Assembly (NCBI GenBank): GCA_005778355.1
Contig: SXON01000246.1
Location: 22,454 to 86,453 of the forward strand
Reading direction: 5' to 3'
Source: Pseudomonadota bacterium
GTDB taxonomy: Bacteria > Myxococcota_A > UBA796 > SXON01
Length of the DNA: 64,000 bases
Shown here: piece by piece, positions 55,064 through 63,095 of the stretch
Numbering within the stretch: the stretch's first letter is position 1
Layout of the letters: every line of letters begins with the position of its first letter
Position numbers and translations under genes: made by a program
Notes under the pieces: generated by a model
Told to the model about the DNA's origin: nothing
Database searches by the model: none
What the model saw: the letters and a program-made list of their open reading frames with translations, nothing else

Positions 55064-57084
55064 CGCTCCAGTCGCGCGGCCAGCGCCGCCTCGCCGGTCA
55101 GCACCTCAACCTCCACCACCAGCGCCCAGGCCCGCGCGTCGGCCGGGAGGCGCGCCGCGTCTTTCTCGGTGGTCACCACGAGGTGATCGTCGGTCCACGC
55201 CTCGATCGACTGCAGGTCGTGCCAGGTGAAATCGTGATGGTCCTCGAAGACCATCGTCCGCTCCACCCGCACGCCGAGCTGCCGCAGTTGACGGAAGAAA
55301 CCATCCGGACGCGCGATGCCGGCGAGCGCGATGGCCGGACGCGCGGGGATGGCGGACAGGGGGAGTAGCTCGCCGCGGCGGCGCCAACCCACGGGACGAT
55401 ACCGGGCCTCCACGAAGATGGCGTCACGACGTGCCAGCCCGCGCACCCAGCCGGGGACTGCACCGTGGTTGCACCACACCACGTCGGCCTTCGCGAGCCA
55501 CGAGCGCGGCAGCCGCCGCGTGCCCACCGGGATCGGCCCGCCGCCATCGGGCCACCGGGCGTCGATCACCACCACCTCCAGGTCGCGGGCCACTGCACCG
55601 TACTGGAGGCCATCGTCGAGCACCGCCACCCGCGCGCCTGCCTTGGCGGCGGCCTCGATACCCGCGAGGCGATCGGGCGCCGAGCACACCGCCTGCCCCC
55701 GCCGGGCGAGCATCGCCAGCTCGTCGCCGAGGTCGGTGGCCTCGCCCGACATGCGGATGTCATCACCCTTGCGACGCCCGTAGCCCCGCGACACGACGAC
55801 GCTCCCGTGTACCCGCGACGCGAGCCACGCAGCGACCGGCGTTTTCCCCGAGCCGCCGGCGGAGAGACCGCCCACGGAGATGACCGGGATCGGCGCCTGC
55901 TTCAGGGGCCGTGGACGCAGTAGCGCCCCCGCCATCCAGACGGGAACGAGCGGCCAGAGCCAGGGCCTGAGCGGACGCTCGTCCGGGATCGCGGCCGACA
56001 AGGCCGGCGACAGCGCTTCAACCACCGCCGAGAGCCCTGGTGACACCGCTGAGACCGTCCGCGGGCGGTGCAACGCCGTCACCAGCGCCGTGGCGAGGGT
56101 CGACTCGCGGGCCACCACCGCGTCTACCCCCTCCCAGGCCGCCGCGTTGCCCTCCACGTGGGGCCCGCGCACCACCGGCAGGCCCGCTGCCACAGGCTCC
56201 GCTGGCGAGTGTCCACCCACCCCAGGGAACAGAGTACCTCCAACATAAGCGGCCCGCGCCACGCCGTAGAGCGTCGACAGCTCGCCGATGGTGTCGAGCA
56301 GCACCACCTCGCAGCCCTCGGGCACGCGCGGCCCGAACTGCGAACGACGGGCGAGCCTGAACCCCCGCGCCGCCAGCTCCGCGAGCAGCCCCGCCACCGC
56401 CTCGAATCGAGCCGGGTCGCGCGGCGCCAGCACCAGCAAGGGTCGTTGCGGCAACGACCACCAGGCCTCGACCAGCGCCCGCTCCTCGCCCTCGTGGGTG
56501 GAGCCCGCCACCAGCGCCTCGCCCGTCCACGTGAAGGTGGGCGCACGCCGTGCAGGCTGGCGCTTGAGGTCCTCAGCCGGCACCACCACCGCCATGCCCT
56601 GTCGCAGGTAGGCGAGAAGACCGGGAACGCGAGCTAGTCGCGACATCCCCGCGGCCTCGCGCGGTGAGAGCAAGGTGACCGGGATGCCGCGCATCCGACA
56701 GGCGAGGATGAGCGCCGGCCAGAACTCGGCCTCCACCAGGACCAGCGCCCGGGGACGCACCCGGTCGAGCCAGGCGGTGACACAGGGCCAAGCGTCGAGC
56801 GGGAGGGAGGTGGTCCAGGCCACGCCGGTGTCTTGCGGTCGTGCCGTGTCACTCGTGCAGGTACGCACTACCGGCAAGGGCAAGACCGGGGCCAGCGCCT
56901 CGACGATCTTCCCCTCCCCCAGCGATGCGGCGTGCATCCAGAGCGCCCCCGGTTCCACCTCGGGTGTCACGAGGCCCAGCCGCTCCCGCGCGTGGTCGCG
57001 CAGCCGCGGGTGCACCCAGGCGAGCAGCACCACCAGGGGGTAGGCGACGATCCCCAGCGCCACGTAGAGCCAGGCGAGGATCAA
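55057..57084 (-). CDS. waaA-lpxK: fused KdtA/WaaA (Kdo transferase) - LpxK (tetraacyldisaccharide 4'-kinase)
   Basis: N-half: LWMHAASLGEGKIVEAL, VLVEAEFWPALI, VAGSTHEGEERALV, DTIGELSTLYGVARAAYVGGTLFPGVGGHSPAEPVAAGLPVVRGPH. C-half: VISVGGLSAGGSGKTPVAAWL, VVVSRGYGRRKGDD, VAVLDDGLQYGAVARDLEVVVID. One uninterrupted frame, TTG start at 57084. Confidence 0.9.
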   Translation of the reverse strand: MILAWLYVALGIVAYPLVVLLAWVHPRLRDHARERLGLVTPEVEPGALWMHAASLGEGKIVEALAPVLPLPVVRTCTSDTARPQDTGVAWTTSLPLDAWPCVTAWLDRVRPRALVLVEAEFWPALILACRMRGIPVTLLSPREAAGMSRLARVPGLLAYLRQGMAVVVPAEDLKRQPARRAPTFTWTGEALVAGSTHEGEERALVEAWWSLPQRPLLVLAPRDPARFEAVAGLLAELAARGFRLARRSQFGPRVPEGCEVVLLDTIGELSTLYGVARAAYVGGTLFPGVGGHSPAEPVAAGLPVVRGPHVEGNAAAWEGVDAVVARESTLATALVTALHRPRTVSAVSPGLSAVVEALSPALSAAIPDERPLRPWLWPLVPVWMAGALLRPRPLKQAPIPVISVGGLSAGGSGKTPVAAWLASRVHGSVVVSRGYGRRKGDDIRMSGEATDLGDELAMLARRGQAVCSAPDRLAGIEAAAKAGARVAVLDDGLQYGAVARDLEVVVIDARWPDGGGPIPVGTRRLPRSWLAKADVVWCNHGAVPGWVRGLARRDAIFVEARYRPVGWRRRGELLPLSAIPARPAIALAGIARPDGFFRQLRQLGVRVERTMVFEDHHDFTWHDLQSIEAWTDDHLVVTTEKDAARLPADARAWALVVEVEVLTGEAALAARLERW

Positions 57085-57386
57085 GTCGGCACCCAGCCGA
57101 ATCGAGCCATGTCCACCCGATCGCCCACGAAGCTGACACCCTCGCGCTCGAGCAAACCCCGCTGCACCACCGCCCGGACCGGGTCGCCCTTGGTCGCGAG
57201 CGTGCCGTCGCTGTGGATCACCCGCTGCCAGGGCACGTCGGTGTCGCCCTCGAGCGCCGCCATCGCGTAGCCCACCTGTCGCGCCGCGCCCGGCGAGCCA
57301 AGCACAGTCGCGACTTGACCGTAGCCCATCACCCGTCCCTCGGGGATATCCCTGACAAAGGCCCACACGCGCTGTCGGAAGTTCAT
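57081..57386 (-). CDS. alkyltransferase-like (ATL) protein, MGMT C-terminal fold without catalytic Cys
   Basis: FRQRVWAFVRDIPEGRVMGYGQVATVLGSPGAARQVGYAM...VPWQRVIHSDGTLA (PWQRV in place of PCHRV). Confidence 0.9.
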   Translation of the reverse strand: MNFRQRVWAFVRDIPEGRVMGYGQVATVLGSPGAARQVGYAMAALEGDTDVPWQRVIHSDGTLATKGDPVRAVVQRGLLEREGVSFVGDRVDMARFGWVPT

Positions 57387-59095
57387 GTCAGCTGCCCCGC
57401 GGCAAGGCGCGCATATAGGCCCTGGAGCGCGAGCAGCTCGTCGTGCGTGCCACGCTCGGCGAGGCGTCCCTTGTCGAAGACCAGGATCACGTCCGCGTCG
57501 CGCACGGTCGACAATCGATGCGCCACGACGAAGGTGGTCCGCCCCCGCGACGCGCGCTCCAGGGCCGCGTTGACCAGCGCCTCGCTCTCGCTGTCGAGGT
57601 TGCTGGTGGCCTCGTCGAGCACCAGGACCGGCGCGTCGCGGAGCACGGCGCGAGCGATGCACAGTCGCTGGCGCTGTCCGCCGGACAGGCGCATGCCCAG
57701 CTCGTCGATGCGGGTGTCGAAGCCCCGCGGCAGGGCCTCGACGAAACCGAGCGCGTCGGCCACCTCTGCAGCACGACGGACGGCCTCGTCGCTCGCCCCG
57801 GGACAACCGAAGCGGATGTTGTTGGCCACGGTGTCGTCGAACAGGAACGGCTCCTGTGTCACCACCGCGACCTGGGCGCGGAGCGAGGCGAGGTCGAAGT
57901 CGCGGAGGTCCACCCCGTCCCAGGCCACCCGGCCCGACGTCGGGTCGCGCAGGCGGGTGAGCATCGCCAACAGCGTGCTCTTCCCGGCCCCGCTCGCGCC
58001 GACGATCGCCACCTTCTGCCCGGCGCGGACATCGAGGCTCACGCCGTGGAGCACCCCGCCCTCGCCGTAGTCGAAGCCAAGCTCTTCCACGGTGATCCGC
58101 GCCGGGGCGCTCACCGCGCGCGCGCCCACCGAGCGCACCCGGGGCTCCGTGTCGAGCAATGCAAACACCGTGTCGGCCGAGGCCAGGGCGCGCTGCACGA
58201 GGCTGTGCACCAGCGCCACGCCCTTGAGCGGGTCGTTCATCAGGCCGAGCGCGACGAGGAAAGCGATAAGTTGGCCGGGGTTGATCTCGCCGCGGAACAC
58301 CTGCTGACCGCCCACGTAGATGGCCACGCCTACGCCCAGCGCCGCGATGAGCTCCACCACCGGCCCGGGCAAGAGCTGGGCCGTCACCGACTTGATCTGC
58401 GCCTCGTGGTGCTCCTCGTTCACCGCCTCGAAGCGTGCTTGTCGTTCGGACTCGCCGCCCGAGAGCTTCACCACGCGGATACCGGACAATGTCTCCAGGA
58501 GGTTTCCCGACAATCGCGCGGCCGCGTCGAGCGCCTCGCGCGTGCTCGACCGTCCCCACTTGCCGAAGCGATCGATGGGGATGGCCACGAAGGGCAGCAC
58601 CACCAGCGCCACGGCCGCGAGCACCGCGTTCATGTAGAAGGCGGTGAGTACCAAGCCTAGAAGCGCCACCGGCTTCTGCACGGCGGTGACGACGCCCGAC
58701 ACCGCGTACTGGAGGTTGTTCACGTCGGCCAGGGCCCGGCTGGCGCGTTCCCCGGCGGGGAGCTTCTGGTGCCAGTCCACGTCGAGCCGGAGCAGGTGCG
58801 CGTGCAGCTCGGCGCGCAGGTCGGAGACGACCCGCCAGGCCACCGTGCGGGTGAGCAAACCTCGCGCCACCGCCACCCCACCGTTCACCGCGTAGAGCAG
58901 CACGATCCCGGGCGCCAGGAGGCGCAACGCCGTCTCGTCGCGCTCGATGAGCACGCGGTCGAGCACGCCCTGGATGACGAAAACCAGCAACGAGGGGATC
59001 GCGCTGGCCACGGAAACCAGCGCGGTCGCGAGCACGAGCCGCCCCGCGTAGGGGCGGAAGCGCGCGAGGAGGCGACGGGCAACGGGGGAGAGCAC
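57383..59095 (-). CDS. msbA: ABC transporter permease/ATP-binding, MsbA-like lipid A flippase
   Basis: Six-TM N-terminus; IVGASGAGKSTLL, LSGGQRQRLCIARAVLRDAPVLVLDEATSNLD, VVAHRLSTV; neighbours are lipid A genes. Confidence 0.9.
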   Translation of the reverse strand: MLSPVARRLLARFRPYAGRLVLATALVSVASAIPSLLVFVIQGVLDRVLIERDETALRLLAPGIVLLYAVNGGVAVARGLLTRTVAWRVVSDLRAELHAHLLRLDVDWHQKLPAGERASRALADVNNLQYAVSGVVTAVQKPVALLGLVLTAFYMNAVLAAVALVVLPFVAIPIDRFGKWGRSSTREALDAAARLSGNLLETLSGIRVVKLSGGESERQARFEAVNEEHHEAQIKSVTAQLLPGPVVELIAALGVGVAIYVGGQQVFRGEINPGQLIAFLVALGLMNDPLKGVALVHSLVQRALASADTVFALLDTEPRVRSVGARAVSAPARITVEELGFDYGEGGVLHGVSLDVRAGQKVAIVGASGAGKSTLLAMLTRLRDPTSGRVAWDGVDLRDFDLASLRAQVAVVTQEPFLFDDTVANNIRFGCPGASDEAVRRAAEVADALGFVEALPRGFDTRIDELGMRLSGGQRQRLCIARAVLRDAPVLVLDEATSNLDSESEALVNAALERASRGRTTFVVAHRLSTVRDADVILVFDKGRLAERGTHDELLALQGLYARLAAGQLT

Positions 59096-59135
59096 CGGCC
59101 CGGCAGCTATCCCACTGCCCAGCTACGCTGGCCCG

Positions 59136-60014
59136 GTGACGTGGATCCTCATCGCCTGCGCAGGCAGCGCCGAATCGGGCGTTGGGCTCGATACCGCCAC
59201 GCTCGCCGGGGGCAGCGAGCCGCTCGTGCCGGTAGCCGAGCTGAGCGCCGAGGAGGCCGCCCTCGCGATCGACTCGGCCATGGCCCTCGGCGTTCCCACG
59301 CCGCTCGCGCCCATCGACACCATGACCGCGCTCTTGCTCGCGGGTGACGACATGTGCCCCGGCCCCGGCCGCGAGAGCGGCGGCATGGAGGTGATCGACG
59401 TGCGCGGCTGCGTATCGGGCGAGGGCTACTGGTACCAGGGTGTGGGCGGGGCATGGGCGACGTGGGCGGAGGAGCCGAACAGCGGCTACGCGCGCACCTT
59501 CGAGCTGGTCTTCTCCGCCGACGGCACCATCGCCGAGCCCCCCGGGGGCGCGAGCTTCGAGTTCGGCGGCACCATTGAGGTCGACTTCGACTACGACGCC
59601 GACGGCAACGCGAAGCTCACCGGGAGCGTGCAGGGCACCTACGACTTCCCGGCTGCGGAGGACGCCTGGCTGGCGGCCGGGGCGAGCCTCGGCAGCTACT
59701 GGTCGGGCACGGTCGGCGCCTCGGGGGCCTACGCGATCCAGCTCGATGGGGGATTCACGCTCGGGGGCACCACCCTCGACATGGCGTCCTTGTCACTCGG
59801 CGGCGCTTGCGGTGAAGCCCTCTCGGGCACCATCGCCTACCGCGACCACCGGGGGTACTGGTACGACCTCGCCTTTGACGAGTCGACGTGCGATGGATGC
59901 GGCGATGTCCGCTTCGCCGACACCGAGGCCCTCGGTCGCGCCTGTGTCAACGTGGCCGAACGTTTCGCCACCCCCTTCGAGGCGGTGCTCGCGCGCATCG
60001 AGGACTCGCCGTGA
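59136..60014 (+). CDS. predicted lipoprotein
   Basis: GTG-start VTWILIACAGSAESGVGLDTAT; beta-rich remainder. Confidence 0.65.
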   Translation: MTWILIACAGSAESGVGLDTATLAGGSEPLVPVAELSAEEAALAIDSAMALGVPTPLAPIDTMTALLLAGDDMCPGPGRESGGMEVIDVRGCVSGEGYWYQGVGGAWATWAEEPNSGYARTFELVFSADGTIAEPPGGASFEFGGTIEVDFDYDADGNAKLTGSVQGTYDFPAAEDAWLAAGASLGSYWSGTVGASGAYAIQLDGGFTLGGTTLDMASLSLGGACGEALSGTIAYRDHRGYWYDLAFDESTCDGCGDVRFADTEALGRACVNVAERFATPFEAVLARIEDSP

Positions 60015-61564
60015 TCCTCTGGCTGGCCTGCGCCCCCGAGGTGGTGGTGGACAGCGCGGCGGAGCCGGAGGAATCCCGGCTCGTCCCGCTCGACGCCCCT
60101 CGCCTCCTGCGACGGGCCTCGCTCGACCTGCGCGGGACGCTCCCAAGCGTGGCGGAACTCGACGCCGTGGAGGCCGATCCCTCCACTCTCGACGCACTCG
60201 TGCCGACGTACCTCGAGTCTGCCACCACCGAGGATCGGCTGGTGGCCTTGCTCGCCGAGCGCTGGCACACGGTGCTCGACGTGTACGAGGTGGGCACCGG
60301 CGACTACGGGCTCCCGATGGAGGAGAACGACAACTTCGCCCACGCTGTGGGTGAAGAGCCCCTGCGCCTGGTGGCCCGGGTGATCACCGAGGACTTGCCC
60401 TACCCCACCATCGTCACCGCCGACTACACGATGGCCAACGAGTTGCTCGCCAGCGTCTGGCCGCTCGACTACCCCGAGGGCAACGAGGGCTGGGCGCCGG
60501 CGCGCTACACCGATGGGCGACCGGCGGCCGGCGTCCTCGGCACCAACGGCTTCTACTGGCGCTATGTCACCAATACATCCAACAAGAACCGGGGACGCGT
60601 CGCGGCGATCAGTCGATTGTTGCTCTGCACCGACGTCTTGAGTCGTCCGGTGGTTTTCGAGCGCAGCGACGACCCCGACCCCGAGGCCGCCGTGCGCACC
60701 GAGCCGACCTGCCTCGCCTGTCACGCCGCGCTCGACCCGGTGGCGGCGGGTCTCTTCGGTTTCTGGTGGACGATCCAGTACAACCCCTACGAGATGCAGG
60801 TGTACCACCCGGAGCGCGAGCGCCTGGGCCCGGAGCTGCTCGACACCGAGCCCGGCTGGTATGGCACGCCCACGTCGGGGCTGGTGGACATGGGCTGGTA
60901 CATCGCCCGCGACCCTCGCTTCGCCCGCTGCGCTGCGGAGAGCTGGGCGGAGTCGCTGTGGCGTCGCCCGGTCGGCCTCGACGACTACGCTAGTGTGGAG
61001 CAACTGCGCGCAAACTACGTGGCCAACGAAGAATCGCCGCGGTCGTTGCTACTCGATGTCTTGTCCACGGCCGAGTACCGCGCCAACGACGCGCGGCTCT
61101 TGTCGCCCAACCAGCAGCGTTTGTTGCTGGAAGACCTCGTCGACCTGGAATGGACGGAAACCAACGCTCGGGGCCTTGAGAACGACCTCACCGGCTACCG
61201 GGTGCTCGCGGGCGGCGTGGACGGCTACAGTGTCACCCGGCCGCAAGCCGAGCCTGGGCTCACGTGGATGCTGGTCAACCAGCGCGTGGCGCAGATGGCG
61301 GCGAGCACCCTGGTGGCGCGCGATCTCGACCAGCCGGACGCCGCGCTCCTGACCGCCCCCTCCTCGGCTGTCCCAGGCGACGCCGCCTTCGACGCGCAAC
61401 TACAGGTCTTGTACTGGCAACTCTATGCCGAGCGGCCCGACGAAGTCTGGGTATCTGACATCGGCACGCTCTGGACAACGGTAAGCGCCGAGGAAGGTGC
61501 GACCGAGGCCTGGATGGCGGTGATCGAGGCGATGCTCCGCGACCCGCTCATGGTGACGGAGTGA
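60011..61564 (+). CDS. planctomycete-type cytochrome-associated (DUF1549/DUF1588/DUF1592-like) lipoprotein
   Basis: VILWLACAPEVVV; RLLRRASLDLRGTLPSVAELDAVEADPS; TCLACHAALDPVAAGLFGF (CxxCH). Confidence 0.75.
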   Translation: MILWLACAPEVVVDSAAEPEESRLVPLDAPRLLRRASLDLRGTLPSVAELDAVEADPSTLDALVPTYLESATTEDRLVALLAERWHTVLDVYEVGTGDYGLPMEENDNFAHAVGEEPLRLVARVITEDLPYPTIVTADYTMANELLASVWPLDYPEGNEGWAPARYTDGRPAAGVLGTNGFYWRYVTNTSNKNRGRVAAISRLLLCTDVLSRPVVFERSDDPDPEAAVRTEPTCLACHAALDPVAAGLFGFWWTIQYNPYEMQVYHPERERLGPELLDTEPGWYGTPTSGLVDMGWYIARDPRFARCAAESWAESLWRRPVGLDDYASVEQLRANYVANEESPRSLLLDVLSTAEYRANDARLLSPNQQRLLLEDLVDLEWTETNARGLENDLTGYRVLAGGVDGYSVTRPQAEPGLTWMLVNQRVAQMAASTLVARDLDQPDAALLTAPSSAVPGDAAFDAQLQVLYWQLYAERPDEVWVSDIGTLWTTVSAEEGATEAWMAVIEAMLRDPLMVTE

Positions 61565-62781
61565 AACTCTCACGCCGCGCGCTCATCGGCTCGGCCCTCG
61601 CGGGACTCAGCTTCCCGGCCCGCGCCAGCACCGCCTCCGGGCGGAGGTTCCTGTTCGTACACTGTTCCGGTGGCTGGGACACGCCACGAGTGTTCCAACC
61701 CAACTTCGGCTCCAGCGTGGTGGACATGGAGGCCGAGGCCACCCTCGCCGAGGTCGGCGGTATCAGCTTCGTCGATCATCCCGACCGCCCCGCGGTGCGG
61801 CGTTTCTTCGAGGACTACGCGGCGCGGAGCTGTGTCATCAACGGCATCGAGGTGCGCTCGATCACGCATGAACGTTGCCGTCGCATCATCAGCACGGGCG
61901 TGGCCGATGGCGCGGCCGACGACTGGGGTTCCACGCTCGCGGCGGCGGCAGGCCCCGAGGTGCTCCTGCCTTACTTCGTGATGAGCGGCACGGCGTTTAC
62001 CGCCGAACACAGCGACCGCGTGGTGCGCCTCGGTTCCAGTGGCCAGCTTGGCAAGCTGCTCGACGGCACCGTGCTCACCGACGCTGACACGCCCTTCCCG
62101 ATGCCCAGCGCGTCGCGCTCGGCGCGAGTGGACGCCTTCGTCCGCCAGCGCTTTGGCGCCGCGACCAGTCCCATCGCCGTGGCCGGGGCCCATGCGCTCG
62201 ACGACATTGAAGCCCTGGCCGACTACGCCGGCGTGCTCGACATCGGCGGCTATGCCAGTGGCTGCTACGCGCTGCCGAGCCAGCTGGCGACCGCGTTTGA
62301 TGTCTTCGAGCTGGGCCTCGCTCGCTCCGCGCTGATTGAGTACGAGGGCTGGTGTGCGCAGGGCTGGGACACGCATAGCAACGGCGACCTCCAGTCGATG
62401 CACTACGAGGAGCTGTTCGACGCGCTGATCCAGGGCCTCCAAGACCTGGACGGCCGGACCGGTACCGCCGGAACGGCGCTCGCGGACGAGGTGACGATCG
62501 TGCTCTTCTCCGAGATGGGACGCACCCCAGCGACCAACGCCACCGGAGGCCGCGACCACTGGACCTTCACCAGCGCCCTGTTGCTCGGCGCGGGCGTGCA
62601 GGGTGGCCAGGGGGTGGGAGGCTACGACACGCAGGGCTTCGGGGTGGGCATCGACTACAACTCGGGGGCAGTCAGCGACGGCGGCACGGGCATCCTCGCG
62701 GCGAACTTCGGGGCGACCATCCTCGCGCTCGGCGACGTGGACCCGGGAGAGAATGCGCCGATCATGGGGGTGCTGGCGTGA
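61561..62781 (+). CDS. DUF1501-family protein, Tat-like signal
   Basis: MKLSRRALIGSALAGLSFPARAS; GWDTHSNGDLQSMHYEELFDALIQGL...TIVLFSEMGRTPATNATGGRDHWTFTSALLLGAGVQGG. Confidence 0.88.
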   Translation: MKLSRRALIGSALAGLSFPARASTASGRRFLFVHCSGGWDTPRVFQPNFGSSVVDMEAEATLAEVGGISFVDHPDRPAVRRFFEDYAARSCVINGIEVRSITHERCRRIISTGVADGAADDWGSTLAAAAGPEVLLPYFVMSGTAFTAEHSDRVVRLGSSGQLGKLLDGTVLTDADTPFPMPSASRSARVDAFVRQRFGAATSPIAVAGAHALDDIEALADYAGVLDIGGYASGCYALPSQLATAFDVFELGLARSALIEYEGWCAQGWDTHSNGDLQSMHYEELFDALIQGLQDLDGRTGTAGTALADEVTIVLFSEMGRTPATNATGGRDHWTFTSALLLGAGVQGGQGVGGYDTQGFGVGIDYNSGAVSDGGTGILAANFGATILALGDVDPGENAPIMGVLA

Positions 62782-63095
62782 TCCTCCTCTTCTTGGCTTG
62801 CGCGACAGAGGCCCCAGCGTCCCCCGGTGGCTGCGAGGCGAGCGTCAGCTGGGACGGATTCGCCCATGGTTTCTTCCTCACCTACTGCAACGCCTGCCAC
62901 TCGGAGGCGAATGTGAACAGTCGCTACGGTGCCCCACGCGGCATCGACTTCGACAGCGAGGCCCTCGTCTACGCGCAGGCCACCCGGGTGCGCGCGCGGG
63001 TGCTCGACGAGGGAACCATGCCGCTCGGCGGCGGGGTAAGGCCAGACGACCTCGTCTTGCTGGATCGTTACTTGTCGTGTTCGCTCGGGCGCTGA
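62778..63095 (+). CDS. small predicted c-type cytochrome lipoprotein
   Basis: VILLFLACATE; FLTYCNACHSEANVNSRYG; GTMPLGGGVRPDDLVLLDRYLSC. Confidence 0.8.
   Translation: MILLFLACATEAPASPGGCEASVSWDGFAHGFFLTYCNACHSEANVNSRYGAPRGIDFDSEALVYAQATRVRARVLDEGTMPLGGGVRPDDLVLLDRYLSCSLGR

Noticed and set aside
57081-58559. N-terminal extension of the ATL ORF to 492 aa
   Set aside because: Only the last about 101 residues look like a real protein; the extension overlaps msbA out of frame. Start at 57386 used instead.
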